A stretch of 64,000 nucleotides of DNA. Source: UBA5336 sp964492485. Lineage in GTDB: Bacteria; Pseudomonadota; Alphaproteobacteria; Caulobacterales; Hyphomonadaceae. The stretch lies in the NCBI GenBank assembly GCA_964492485.1, contig CAZBKM010000003.1, positions 153,496-217,495 of the forward strand, read 5' to 3'. A program made the position numbers and the translations under genes. The stretch's first letter is position 1, and the number at the start of each line of letters is the position of its first letter. Positions 31,334-39,588 of the stretch are shown here, in pieces. A model generated the notes under the pieces. That model saw only the letters and a program-made list of their open reading frames with translations. It did not search any database and was not told where the DNA came from.

Positions 31334-32611
31334 ATGAGTGTAATTGCCGACATCTTCGCGCGCGAGATCCTGGACAGCCGGGGCAATCCCACGGTCGAGG
31401 TCGATGTGGTGCTGGAGGATGGCTCAGAAGGCCGCGCGGCGGTCCCCTCGGGGGCATCTACGGGGGCTTACGAGGCCCACGAACTGCGTGACGGCGAGCC
31501 CGACCGCTACGGTGGCAAGGGCGTCGAGAAGGCGGTGGAGTCGGTGAATGGAGAGATCTTCCAGGCGCTGGAGGGGCTGGATGCGACAGACCAGCGGCTT
31601 GTCGACGAGCTCATGATCGAGATCGACGGGACGGAGACCAAGTCGCGTCTGGGGGCCAATGCGATCCTCGGCGTCTCCCTCGCCGTCGCCAAGGCGGCTG
31701 CGGAAAGCGTCGGCCTGCCGCTTTATCGCTATATTGGCGGGGTGAACGCCCGAATTCTCCCCACGCCGATGATGAACATCGTGAATGGCGGCGCCCATGC
31801 CGACAATCCCATCGACATACAGGAATTCATGATCATGCCCGTCAGTGCGCCTGGCATGGCGGAAGCCGTGCGCATGGGCGCGGAGGTCTTCCACGCGCTG
31901 AAGGCCCGGCTGCGCGATGACGGGCACAACACGAATGTCGGCGACGAGGGCGGTTTCGCCCCGGCGCTGCGCTCGACCGACGAGGCCATCGGCTATATCC
32001 TGAAAGCGATCGAGGCGGCGGGTTACCGGCCCGGCGAGGACATCATGCTGGCGCTCGATGCCGCCTCCACCGAATTCTTCAAGGATGGCCGTTATGTCCT
32101 GGCGGGTGAGGGCAAGTCGCTCGAGTCCGATGCCATGGCGGCCTATCTCAAGGATCTGGTCGACCGCTACCCGATCGTGTCCATCGAGGATGGCATGGCA
32201 GAGGACGACTGGGACGGCTGGACCACCCTGACGGAGCTGATCGGCGACCGCTGCCAGCTTGTGGGAGACGACCTTTTCGTCACCAATCCGCAGCGTCTGG
32301 CCATGGGGCTGGAGCGCGGGGCGGCGAATTCGATCCTGGTGAAGGTCAACCAGATCGGCACGCTGACGGAGACCCTGGACGCCGTCGACCTGGCCCATCG
32401 CCACGCCTACACGGCCGTCATGTCCCACCGGTCCGGCGAAACCGAGGACGCCACCATTGCAGACCTCGCCGTCGCCACCAATTGCGGACAGATCAAGACC
32501 GGTTCGCTTGCCCGCTCCGACCGTCTGGCGAAGTACAACCAGCTCATCCGCATCGAGGAAGAGCTGGGCGCGGGCGGGGTCTATGCCGGCATGGGCTTTA
32601 TCAATGCCTGA
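31334..32611 (+). CDS. eno: enolase
   Basis: Glycolytic 2-phosphoglycerate to phosphoenolpyruvate conversion. 425 residues. AREILDSRGNPTVEVD, SGASTGAYEAHELRD, the magnesium-binding LALDAA and SIEDGMAEDDW, VGDDLFVTNP, and the signature LVKVNQIGTLTET with SHRSGETEDATIADLAVAT are all present. The end of the gene is part of an 18-base tandem duplication (see repeat at 32594). It precedes ftsB and the PDH genes, a conserved alphaproteobacterial order. Confidence 0.98.
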   Translation: MSVIADIFAREILDSRGNPTVEVDVVLEDGSEGRAAVPSGASTGAYEAHELRDGEPDRYGGKGVEKAVESVNGEIFQALEGLDATDQRLVDELMIEIDGTETKSRLGANAILGVSLAVAKAAAESVGLPLYRYIGGVNARILPTPMMNIVNGGAHADNPIDIQEFMIMPVSAPGMAEAVRMGAEVFHALKARLRDDGHNTNVGDEGGFAPALRSTDEAIGYILKAIEAAGYRPGEDIMLALDAASTEFFKDGRYVLAGEGKSLESDAMAAYLKDLVDRYPIVSIEDGMAEDDWDGWTTLTELIGDRCQLVGDDLFVTNPQRLAMGLERGAANSILVKVNQIGTLTETLDAVDLAHRHAYTAVMSHRSGETEDATIADLAVATNCGQIKTGSLARSDRLAKYNQLIRIEEELGAGGVYAGMGFINA

Positions 32612-32629
32612 GGCTTTATCAATGCCTGA
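32594..32629 (+). repeat. perfect 18-base tandem duplication across the eno stop codon
   Basis: GGCTTTATCAATGCCTGA occurs twice head to tail (32594-32611 and 32612-32629). The first copy encodes the last residues and stop of enolase; the second is downstream and untranslated. Looks like recent slippage. Confidence 0.95.
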
Positions 32630-32663
32630 TCGCCAGGGTGCGGGTACGGGCGTAACGGCGCGG

Positions 32664-32678
32664 TAAACGAAGCCTTAA
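32664..32678 (+). promoter_or_regulatory. possible CtrA-type half-matched site upstream of ftsB
   Basis: TAAA-N7-TTAA, 24 bases before the ftsB start. One mismatch to TTAA-N7-TTAA. It shares GGTAAACGAA with the site upstream of the DUF2336 gene. Weak evidence. Confidence 0.25.
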
Positions 32679-32701
32679 GCGCCGTCAGGCACCATCCAGA
32701 C

Positions 32702-32986
32702 ATGTCGTCGCGTTCCACCGCATTCGGCCTGGCCGCCCTCATCCTCTACTTCGCCTACCATGCGCTGGCAGGTGAGGCCGGCCTCGGTCGCTGGAGTGAT
32801 CTTCAGGCCGAGTTGGCCGCCAAGTCGGCGCGGCTTGCGGACCTGGAAGCGGAGATTGCGCGCCAGGAACGTGACATCGCCCGTCTGACCCCGGAAACGG
32901 CCGATCCGGACCTGATCGAGGCGCTGGCCCGCGAGCGGCTGGCCTATGCCTATCCAGACGAATGGATCGTCGCGCAACCCGAATGA
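32702..32986 (+). CDS. ftsB: FtsB/DivIC-family cell division protein
   Basis: Small bitopic divisome protein that bridges FtsL and FtsQ and helps activate septal peptidoglycan synthesis. 94 residues: short cytoplasmic N-terminus, one membrane segment (FGLAALILYFAYHALAG, about 8-24), a coiled coil (LQAELAAKSARLADLEAEIARQE region) and the conserved DLIEALARERLAYAYPDEWIV end. Its position between eno and pdhA is the usual one in alphaproteobacteria. Confidence 0.9.
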   Translation: MSSRSTAFGLAALILYFAYHALAGEAGLGRWSDLQAELAAKSARLADLEAEIARQERDIARLTPETADPDLIEALARERLAYAYPDEWIVAQPE

Positions 32987-33111
32987 GCTCTTCCCGGCGC
33001 GTCCTGTTCGGGGCTGGTATCTATGCAGATTTTCATGGCGTTTTGGCTGGACGCCATGGGGCGCGCTGCGACAGTGTCCAATGAATTGAATTGGTTGGGA
33101 GGCCGACCCGC

Positions 33112-34125
33112 ATGGCGACCAAAAGCCGGAAGTCCAAGAGCAATCCGGGGAATCCTGGAAAGCAGGACCTCCTGGACGACTACCGCATGATGCTGCTGAT
33201 CCGGCGATTCGAGGAACGCGCCGGCCAGCTCTACGGAATGGGCCACATCGCCGGCTTCTGCCACCTCTATATCGGACAGGAAGCCGTGGTGACCGGCCTA
33301 CAGGCGGCGATAGAGGAGGGTGACCAGGTCATTACCGGCTATCGTGACCATGGGCACATGCTGGCCTGCGGCATGGACCCCAAGGGGGTGATGGCGGAGT
33401 TGACCGGCCGGGCCGACGGCTACTCGAAGGGCAAGGGCGGTTCAATGCACATGTTTTCGCGCGAGAAGAGCTTCTTCGGTGGCCATGGGATCGTGGGTGC
33501 CCAGGTGCCGATTGGAACCGGACTTGCCTTTTCAAACACGTATACGGGGAATGGCCGTGTCTGCCTGACCTTCTTCGGCGATGGCGCGGTCAACCAGGGC
33601 CAGGTCTACGAGGCGTTCAACATGGCCTCGCTCTGGCAGTTGCCGGTGGTCTACGTCATCGAGAACAACCAATACGCCATGGGCACCAGCGTCGAGAGGG
33701 CTTCCGCGGAGACCGAACTCCACAAGCGCGGCATCTCCTTCGAGATCAAGGGCGAGGAAGTCGACGGCATGGATGTGGTCGCGGTGCGCAAGGCCGGGCA
33801 CAAGGCGGTGCAGCATGCGCGCAGCGGCAAGGGCCCCTACATCCTCGAGATGAAGACCTATCGCTACCGGGGCCATTCCATGTCGGATCCGGCGAAGTAC
33901 CGCAAACGCGAGGAGGTTGACGAGATCCGCGCCCACCGCGATCCGATCGAGCAGTTGCGCGCCCGCCTGATCGAAGCCGGTCACGCCGATGAGGATGCGC
34001 TGAGGGCCATCGACAAGGACATTCGCGAACAGGTAAAGGCCGCGGCCGATTTCGCCCTGGAGAGCCCGGAACCGGACCCGTCGGAGTTGTGGACCGACGT
34101 CCTGCTCGAGGGGGAGCCGGTCTGA
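33112..34125 (+). CDS. pdhA: pyruvate dehydrogenase E1 component, alpha subunit
   Basis: Thiamine-diphosphate-dependent decarboxylase half of the PDH E1 heterotetramer. 337 residues. The TPP motif GDGAVNQGQVYEAFNMASLWQLP-VVYVIENN spans about residues 155-190. GGSMHMFSREKSFFGGHGIVG and the phosphorylation-loop-like YRGHSMSDPAKYR are conserved. ATG 33112 lies 9 bases after GGAGG; an upstream TTG at 33091 is not preferred. The stop overlaps the pdhB start by one base (TGATG). Confidence 0.97.
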   Translation: MATKSRKSKSNPGNPGKQDLLDDYRMMLLIRRFEERAGQLYGMGHIAGFCHLYIGQEAVVTGLQAAIEEGDQVITGYRDHGHMLACGMDPKGVMAELTGRADGYSKGKGGSMHMFSREKSFFGGHGIVGAQVPIGTGLAFSNTYTGNGRVCLTFFGDGAVNQGQVYEAFNMASLWQLPVVYVIENNQYAMGTSVERASAETELHKRGISFEIKGEEVDGMDVVAVRKAGHKAVQHARSGKGPYILEMKTYRYRGHSMSDPAKYRKREEVDEIRAHRDPIEQLRARLIEAGHADEDALRAIDKDIREQVKAAADFALESPEPDPSELWTDVLLEGEPV

Positions 34126-34387
34126 TGTCGATCAATATCCTGATGCCTGCGCTGTCTCCGACGATGGAGGAAGGCACGCTGTCGCGCTGGCTGAAATCGG
34201 TGGGTGACCGGATAGAGCCTGGCGACGTGATTGCGGAGATCGAAACGGACAAGGCGACGATGGAGGTCGAGGCGGTCGAGGAGGGCACGCTGGCGCAGAT
34301 CCTCGTTGCGGAAGGGACCGAGGGGGTGAAGGTCAATGAGGTGATCGCACGTCTGGCCGAGGAGGGCGAGGACCCCGAGGCGATCGA
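34112..34387 (+). repeat. 276-base direct repeat, copy 1 (pdhB start and lipoyl domain)
   Basis: Bases 34112-34387 are identical to 35525-35800 (constant offset 1413). The identity includes the ribosome-binding site GGGAGCCGGTCTG, the start codon and the whole lipoyl domain. After a few mismatches at 34388-34390 a further about 35 bases are again identical. Confidence 0.97.
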
Positions 34388-35525
34388 GGCGGCGCCCGCA
34401 CCAGCGCCCGAGCCGGGCCCGGACCCGCAGCCCGCGCCACGGCCGGCAGCCTCCGCCAGGCCGGAGACCGGGACGTCGGCGGCCCGGTCGACAGCCGGGG
34501 TGGAGCCGTCGGATCCGGACTTACCCGCGGGCACGAGCTTTACCGACACGGCGGTGCGCGATGCCTTGCGCGATGCCATGGCCGAGGAGCTTCGCCGGGA
34601 TGATCGCGTCTTCCTCATGGGGGAGGAGGTCGCCGAGTATCAGGGGGCCTACAAGGTCACCCGCGACCTGCTCCAGGAGTTCGGGCCGCGCAGGATCGTC
34701 GACACACCGATCACGGAGCATGGCTTTGCCGGGCTTGGCGTCGGGGCGGCCTTTGGCGGGCTGAAACCCATCGTGGAGTTCATGACGTTCAATTTCGCGA
34801 TGCAGGCGATCGACCAGATCATAAACTCCGCTGCCAAGACGCTCTACATGTCCGGCGGCCAGATGGGATGCCCGATCGTGTTCCGTGGGCCGAACGGGGC
34901 GGCGTCGCGCGTCGCGGCTCAGCACAGCCAGGACTACTCGGCCTGGTATGCCCATGTGCCGGGGCTTAAGGTCGTGGCCCCCTATGATTCCGCCGACGCC
35001 AAGGGACTTCTGAAGGCCGCCATTCGCGACCCCAACCCGGTCATCTTCCTTGAGCATGAAATGCTTTATGGCGAGAGCTTTCCGGTGCCGGATGTGGAGG
35101 ATTGGGTGCTTCCGATCGGACGGGCCAAGGTGCGTCGCACGGGCCAGCACGTCACGTTGACGGCGCATTCGCGTATGGTCGGGCATGCGTTGAAGGCAGC
35201 CGACATCCTCGCTGCAGACGGAATCGAGGCTGAGGTGGTCGACCTGAGGACCCTGCGTCCGCTCGATACCGCAACCGTCGTCGAAAGCGTCAAGCGAACG
35301 AACCGGTTGGTCTCGTGCGAGGAGGGCTGGCGGTTCATGGGCGTTGGGGCGGAGATCTGCGCAACGGTGGTGAGCGAGGCCTTCGACCATCTCGATGCGC
35401 CGCCCGTGCGGGTCCACCAGAAGGACGTGCCGCTGCCCTATGCGGACAATCTGGAAAAGCTCAGCCTGCCCGGCGTCGACGACATCGTGGCGGCGGCCCG
35501 GGCGGTCTGCCAGGGCGCGGTGTAG
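34125..35525 (+). CDS. pdhB: pyruvate dehydrogenase E1 component, beta subunit, with N-terminal lipoyl domain
   Basis: 466 residues: a lipoyl domain (1-80; lipoyl lysine in EIETDKATMEVE), an Ala/Pro-rich linker (about 88-130) and the transketolase-like E1-beta catalytic domain (about 140-466) with FLMGEEVAEYQGAYKVTRDLL, DTPITEHGFAGLGVGAAFGG and MGCPIVFRGPNG. A lipoyl domain on E1-beta is characteristic of several alphaproteobacteria. The lipoyl-domain DNA is identical to that of pdhC over 276 bases, indicating recent gene conversion or duplication. Confidence 0.97.
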   Translation: MSINILMPALSPTMEEGTLSRWLKSVGDRIEPGDVIAEIETDKATMEVEAVEEGTLAQILVAEGTEGVKVNEVIARLAEEGEDPEAIEAAPAPAPEPGPDPQPAPRPAASARPETGTSAARSTAGVEPSDPDLPAGTSFTDTAVRDALRDAMAEELRRDDRVFLMGEEVAEYQGAYKVTRDLLQEFGPRRIVDTPITEHGFAGLGVGAAFGGLKPIVEFMTFNFAMQAIDQIINSAAKTLYMSGGQMGCPIVFRGPNGAASRVAAQHSQDYSAWYAHVPGLKVVAPYDSADAKGLLKAAIRDPNPVIFLEHEMLYGESFPVPDVEDWVLPIGRAKVRRTGQHVTLTAHSRMVGHALKAADILAADGIEAEVVDLRTLRPLDTATVVESVKRTNRLVSCEEGWRFMGVGAEICATVVSEAFDHLDAPPVRVHQKDVPLPYADNLEKLSLPGVDDIVAAARAVCQGAV

Positions 35526-35800
35526 GGAGCCGGTCTGATGTCGATCAATATCCTGATGCCTGCGCTGTCTCCGACGATGGAGGAAGGCACGCTGTCGCGC
35601 TGGCTGAAATCGGTGGGTGACCGGATAGAGCCTGGCGACGTGATTGCGGAGATCGAAACGGACAAGGCGACGATGGAGGTCGAGGCGGTCGAGGAGGGCA
35701 CGCTGGCGCAGATCCTCGTTGCGGAAGGGACCGAGGGGGTGAAGGTCAATGAGGTGATCGCACGTCTGGCCGAGGAGGGCGAGGACCCCGAGGCGATCGA
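35525..35800 (+). repeat. 276-base direct repeat, copy 2 (pdhC start and lipoyl domain)
   Basis: Second copy of the perfect repeat at 34112-34387. Its left boundary is 2 bases after the start of the pdhB TAG stop; its right boundary lies in the Glu-Ala/Asp-Pro divergence at the linker. Confidence 0.97.
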
Positions 35801-36902
35801 TCCGGCGCCCGCACCAGCGCCCGAGCCGGGCCCGGACCCTCGCGCCGAACCTGCTTACCCTGCCGCGTCCGATCCGCCGTCCCAGGCCGGCGCCAGCCAG
35901 TCAACCGCAGCGGCGGCCGGTCCGGCATCACCGTCCACGACCGCCGCCAGCCGGCTGGCCGACGTTGGCCAGGGTCCGGACCGGATCAAGGCCAGTCCGC
36001 TGGCCCGGCGTTTGGCGCGGATGAAGGGGGTCGATCTGGCCAGCCTGCGGGGCTCGGGCCCCCATGGCCGGATCGTGCGCAAGGACGTGGATGCGGCCGA
36101 AGCGGCTCCTTCGGGGTCGGCGGCCGGCGCGTCGGCGCAGGCTGCAGCGCCGCCAGCCACGCCGGAGGGGCTGATCCTGCCGCAGACGCTCGATCCGAGG
36201 GTCTATGCCGAGGACAGCTACACCCTGAAGCCGCTGGACGGGATGCGTCGGACCATGGCGCGCCGCCTTACGACCAGTTTCATGCAGGTGCCGCACTTCC
36301 CCCTCACCATCGACCTGCAGATCGACCGCTTGCTGGAGGCCCGTTCCGCCATCAATGAGGCCGCCCCTGAGGGCGTGAAGATCTCGGTCAACGACATGCT
36401 CATCAAGGCCGCGGCTCTCGCCCTCATGGCCGAGCCGGAGACGAATGCCAGCTATACCGATGAGGGCATTGCCTATCACAAGGCGGCGCACATTTCGGTG
36501 GCGGTGGCCGTGGAGGGGGGGCTCATCACGCCGGTGATCCGGGACGCCCAGTCGAAGGGGCTGGCGACCATCTCTGCGGAGATGAAGGACCTGGCCGACC
36601 GGGCCCGGTCCCGCAAGTTGAAGCCTCAAGAGTATATGGGCGGCACATTCTCGCTCTCCAATCTCGGCATGTTCGGCATTCGGGACTTCGCATCCATCGT
36701 GAACCCGCCTGAAGGCGCAATCCTCTCCGTCGGCGCCGGCGAGCGCCGCGCGGTCGTCGACGCATCGGGCGCGCTGACCGCGGCGACCGTGATGAGTGTC
36801 ACGCTGACCTGCGATCATCGTGTGATCGGAGGCGCAGAAGGTGCACGCTGGCTGCAGGCGTTCAGGCGCTTTGTGGAACGACCCGAGTCGATGCTGCTGT
36901 AG
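35538..36902 (+). CDS. pdhC: dihydrolipoamide acetyltransferase (PDH E2)
   Basis: Core of the PDH complex, transferring acetyl from lipoamide to CoA. 454 residues: one lipoyl domain (1-80), linker, peripheral-subunit-binding domain (about 152-188: IKASPLARRLARMKGVDLA followed by GSGPHGRIVRKDV), second linker, and the catalytic domain (about 225-454) ending with the active-site block TLTCDHRVIGGAEGARWL. Lipoylation at the lysine of ETDKATME is expected. Four bases of its ribosome-binding region come from the shared repeat. Confidence 0.97.
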   Translation: MSINILMPALSPTMEEGTLSRWLKSVGDRIEPGDVIAEIETDKATMEVEAVEEGTLAQILVAEGTEGVKVNEVIARLAEEGEDPEAIDPAPAPAPEPGPDPRAEPAYPAASDPPSQAGASQSTAAAAGPASPSTTAASRLADVGQGPDRIKASPLARRLARMKGVDLASLRGSGPHGRIVRKDVDAAEAAPSGSAAGASAQAAAPPATPEGLILPQTLDPRVYAEDSYTLKPLDGMRRTMARRLTTSFMQVPHFPLTIDLQIDRLLEARSAINEAAPEGVKISVNDMLIKAAALALMAEPETNASYTDEGIAYHKAAHISVAVAVEGGLITPVIRDAQSKGLATISAEMKDLADRARSRKLKPQEYMGGTFSLSNLGMFGIRDFASIVNPPEGAILSVGAGERRAVVDASGALTAATVMSVTLTCDHRVIGGAEGARWLQAFRRFVERPESMLL

Positions 36903-36937
36903 CCGTGTCCCAACCGGCTCGGAAAGGAGATCCATCC

Positions 36938-38350
36938 ATGGCCCAGGACTACGATCTTGTCGTCATCGGCTCGGGGCCGGGCGGTTATGTGTCTGCCATC
37001 CGAGCGGCCCAGCTCGGCTTGCGGACGGCGATCGTCGAACGCGATGCGCTGGGCGGCATCTGTCTGAACTGGGGATGCATACCGACCAAGGCGCTTCTGC
37101 GCTCGGCGGAGGTGCTTCACCTGGCGCGCGATGCGGTTGCCTTCGGCCTGAAACCGTTGGCGCCAGAGGTCGACCTGGAGGCCATGGTGAAACGGTCCCG
37201 TGACGTGGCGGGGCAGTTGTCGAAGGGCGTCCAGTACCTGATGCGGAAGCACAAGATCGAGGTCGTGCGCGGCACGGCGCGCCTCGAACCCGGCACGCCG
37301 GCGCCGAAGGTGATCGTGGAGACGTCCGACGGTGGCGAGCGGCGCCTCTCGGCCGGCCATGTGCTCCTGGCGACCGGCGCCCGCGCACGGACGGTGCCCG
37401 ATGCCGGCCTGGAACCCGATGGCAACCGGATCTGGACCTACCGCGAAGCCATGGTGCCCGACGAGATGCCGGGCAGCCTCGTCGTGATTGGATCCGGGGC
37501 CATCGGGATCGAGTTCGCGAGCTTCTACCGGACGCTGGGGGCAGACGTCACGGTGGTCGAGGCCGTGGAGCGCATCCTGCCCGCCGAGGATGAGGAGATT
37601 GCAGACCTGGCCCGGAAAGCCTTCGAGAGGGCCGGTATCCAGTTCCGGGTGGGGGCATCGGTCAAGTCGCTGAAGGCGTCGGGCGAGGGCGTGACCGCCC
37701 GGATCGAGACGGCCGATGGCGCCGAAACCCTGGTTGCGGATCGTGCGATCCTCGCCATCGGAATCGTTGGCAATGTGGAGGACCTCGGGCTGGAGGCGCT
37801 TGGGGTCGAGATCGAGCGCGGGCATGTGAAGGTCGACGGCTTCGGCCGGACCGGTGTGGCCGGTCTCTACGCCATCGGCGACGTGACCGGCCCGCCCTGG
37901 CTCGCCCATAAGGCATCCCATGAGGGCGTGGCCTGTGTCGAGGCGTTGGCCGGTTGTGAGACGGCCCATGCCTTCGATCCCGATCATGTGCCCGGCTGCA
38001 CCTATTCCCATCCGCAGATCGCGAGCATCGGCCTCACCGAAGCCCAGGCCCGTGACGCCGGCCACGAGGTGCGGATCGGCCGCTTTCCTTTCAAGGGCAA
38101 TGGCAAGGCCATCGCGCTGGGCGCCCCCGACGGGTTGGTCAAGACGGTGTTCGATGCGGCGACAGGGGCGCTTCTGGGCGCCCATATGGTTGGTGCCGAG
38201 GTGACGGAACTGATCCAGGGTTTCGCCATCGCCCGGCAGGGCGAACTGACGGAGGCGGAATTGATGCAGACCGTCTTTCCCCATCCGACCCTGTCGGAAA
38301 TGATGCATGAGAGCGTTCTCGACGCCTATGATCGGGTCCTGCACATCTAG
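36938..38350 (+). CDS. lpd: dihydrolipoyl dehydrogenase (E3)
   Basis: FAD flavoprotein that reoxidises dihydrolipoamide with NAD in the PDH complex. 470 residues. FAD motif VIGSGPGGYVSAIRAAQLG, redox-active disulfide GGICLNWGCIPTK, NAD motif VVIGSGAIGIEFASFY, second FAD motif YAIGDVTG, and the dimer-interface histidine block TVFPHPTLSEMMHE. ATG 36938 follows AAAGGAG at 8 bases; GTG 36905 is less likely. Last gene of the pdh operon. Its TAG stop lies in a repeat B end. Confidence 0.96.
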   Translation: MAQDYDLVVIGSGPGGYVSAIRAAQLGLRTAIVERDALGGICLNWGCIPTKALLRSAEVLHLARDAVAFGLKPLAPEVDLEAMVKRSRDVAGQLSKGVQYLMRKHKIEVVRGTARLEPGTPAPKVIVETSDGGERRLSAGHVLLATGARARTVPDAGLEPDGNRIWTYREAMVPDEMPGSLVVIGSGAIGIEFASFYRTLGADVTVVEAVERILPAEDEEIADLARKAFERAGIQFRVGASVKSLKASGEGVTARIETADGAETLVADRAILAIGIVGNVEDLGLEALGVEIERGHVKVDGFGRTGVAGLYAIGDVTGPPWLAHKASHEGVACVEALAGCETAHAFDPDHVPGCTYSHPQIASIGLTEAQARDAGHEVRIGRFPFKGNGKAIALGAPDGLVKTVFDAATGALLGAHMVGAEVTELIQGFAIARQGELTEAELMQTVFPHPTLSEMMHESVLDAYDRVLHI

Positions 38351-38453
38351 GACATCTTCAAGCGAAGTGGGCATCCGTTCGCGTTGGAAAAACGCTTGAA
38401 AACAAGAACCTGTCGCATCTTCACGGACTCTGACTGACTTTGAGATGCGCGAG
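38347..38453 (+). repeat. dispersed repeat B, forward copy
   Basis: Begins CTAGGACATCTTCAAGCGAAG and ends TTTGAGATGCGCGAG. The internal GTCGCATCTTCACGGACTC and downstream GAGATGCGC form an imperfect hairpin. CTAG contains the lpd stop codon. Confidence 0.85.
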
Positions 38454-38561
38454 GGCCTGGTCCCGCCATGGCGTGCGATCCGATCGCAAAGCGCCGCGGC
38501 TCTGGTCTTCGCGCCGAGGCGGGACTAAGCTCGAGGTCGAGTGGGTGGGGGACCCGACCGC

Positions 38562-39572
38562 ATGTACGACGTGTTCCTGAGCTATCGGCGCAGCGATCAG
38601 GCCCTTGCGCGCGACCTGGTGCTGGCCCTGCGTGGGCGCGGGGTGCGCATCTGGTGGGATCAGGACATCGAGGGGGGCGAGGATTGGCGCGAGGCGATCG
38701 TCGACAATCTCACCCGGTCCCGCACGCTGGTGATCCTGTTCTCCGAGGATTGCAACGCGTCGAAGCAGCTCAAGAAGGAGCTGGCGATTGCCGACTCGCT
38801 CGACAAGGACGTCGTTCCGATCCTGATCGAGGACACCAAGCCGCGCGGCCACTACCTTTACGAGCTCGCGACACGGAACTGGCTTCAGGCCTTTCCCGAT
38901 CCCCGATCCAAGGTGAATTCGCTCGCCGACCGGCTGGCACGGGAACTGGAGCAGGTCCCGCCGGAGCATGGTTTGGCCGAAGAGGTTGCAGCATCGCGGC
39001 CCCCCGAGCCCGCCACGCCGTCACCCGCGCCGGCGCAGGCCGTGCCCCCGCTCACGCCCGGCGAGTTGCCGTCGGACCCCGATCTGGCCGAGCGCGTGGC
39101 CGTGAAGGCCCGACGCCGGGCACGGGACCGCCGCGACCTCCTCGCCCTGAAATGGTACGAGATGCTCATCGCCCTGGCGATCGGCGCGTTGACGGCGTTC
39201 GGCACGCTGGACCAGAAGGACGATCCGGCACTTGCGGCCTGGGATTTCCTGCTGGGCACCGTGATGAGCCTGATGGCGATCGCAGTGTTCGTGCTGCCCT
39301 TCCGCTACTACTTCCGGCGCCGGCGGGTGTGGCGGGCCGTGCGGGCCTATGCGTTGAGCAACCTGGCGCTCGCCTTCGTCATGGGCCTCGTGATCGGAAT
39401 CCATCCTGACACCTACGATCCTGCGGCCGGCGGATTGGAGAACCTCGCCTATGGTATCACCGGCTCGGTCGTGGTGGTGGCGGTCCTCTCGGTGGTGGCC
39501 TTCAGCATCTACGGCCTGCTGCACTTCCAGCGGACCGTGCGCAGCTTCCGCCGTCACATCGAGGCCGTGTAG
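38562..39572 (+). CDS. TIR domain fused to a four-helix membrane module
   Basis: 336 residues. Residues 1-130 are a TIR domain: MYDVFLSYRRSD (box 1), GVRIWWDQDIEGGEDW, LVILFSEDCNASKQLKKEL with Glu73 at the position of the NADase glutamate, and VVPILIED. A Pro/Ala-rich linker (132-170) and a basic helix (178-195) precede four predicted membrane helices (about 199-215, 227-247, 264-282, 295-320). Bacterial TIR proteins often act in anti-phage immunity through NAD degradation or signal production; a role here is inference. No recognisable partner gene is adjacent; upstream is a repeat B copy, downstream is hemB on the other strand. Confidence 0.82.
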   Translation: MYDVFLSYRRSDQALARDLVLALRGRGVRIWWDQDIEGGEDWREAIVDNLTRSRTLVILFSEDCNASKQLKKELAIADSLDKDVVPILIEDTKPRGHYLYELATRNWLQAFPDPRSKVNSLADRLARELEQVPPEHGLAEEVAASRPPEPATPSPAPAQAVPPLTPGELPSDPDLAERVAVKARRRARDRRDLLALKWYEMLIALAIGALTAFGTLDQKDDPALAAWDFLLGTVMSLMAIAVFVLPFRYYFRRRRVWRAVRAYALSNLALAFVMGLVIGIHPDTYDPAAGGLENLAYGITGSVVVVAVLSVVAFSIYGLLHFQRTVRSFRRHIEAV

Positions 39573-39588
39573 GTGCACCCCGGCGGTG

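Noticed and set aside
38562..39572. Thoeris or another known multi-gene TIR defence system
   Set aside because: No ThsA-, SIR2-, STING- or cyclase-like partner gene is adjacent; neighbours are lpd and hemB.
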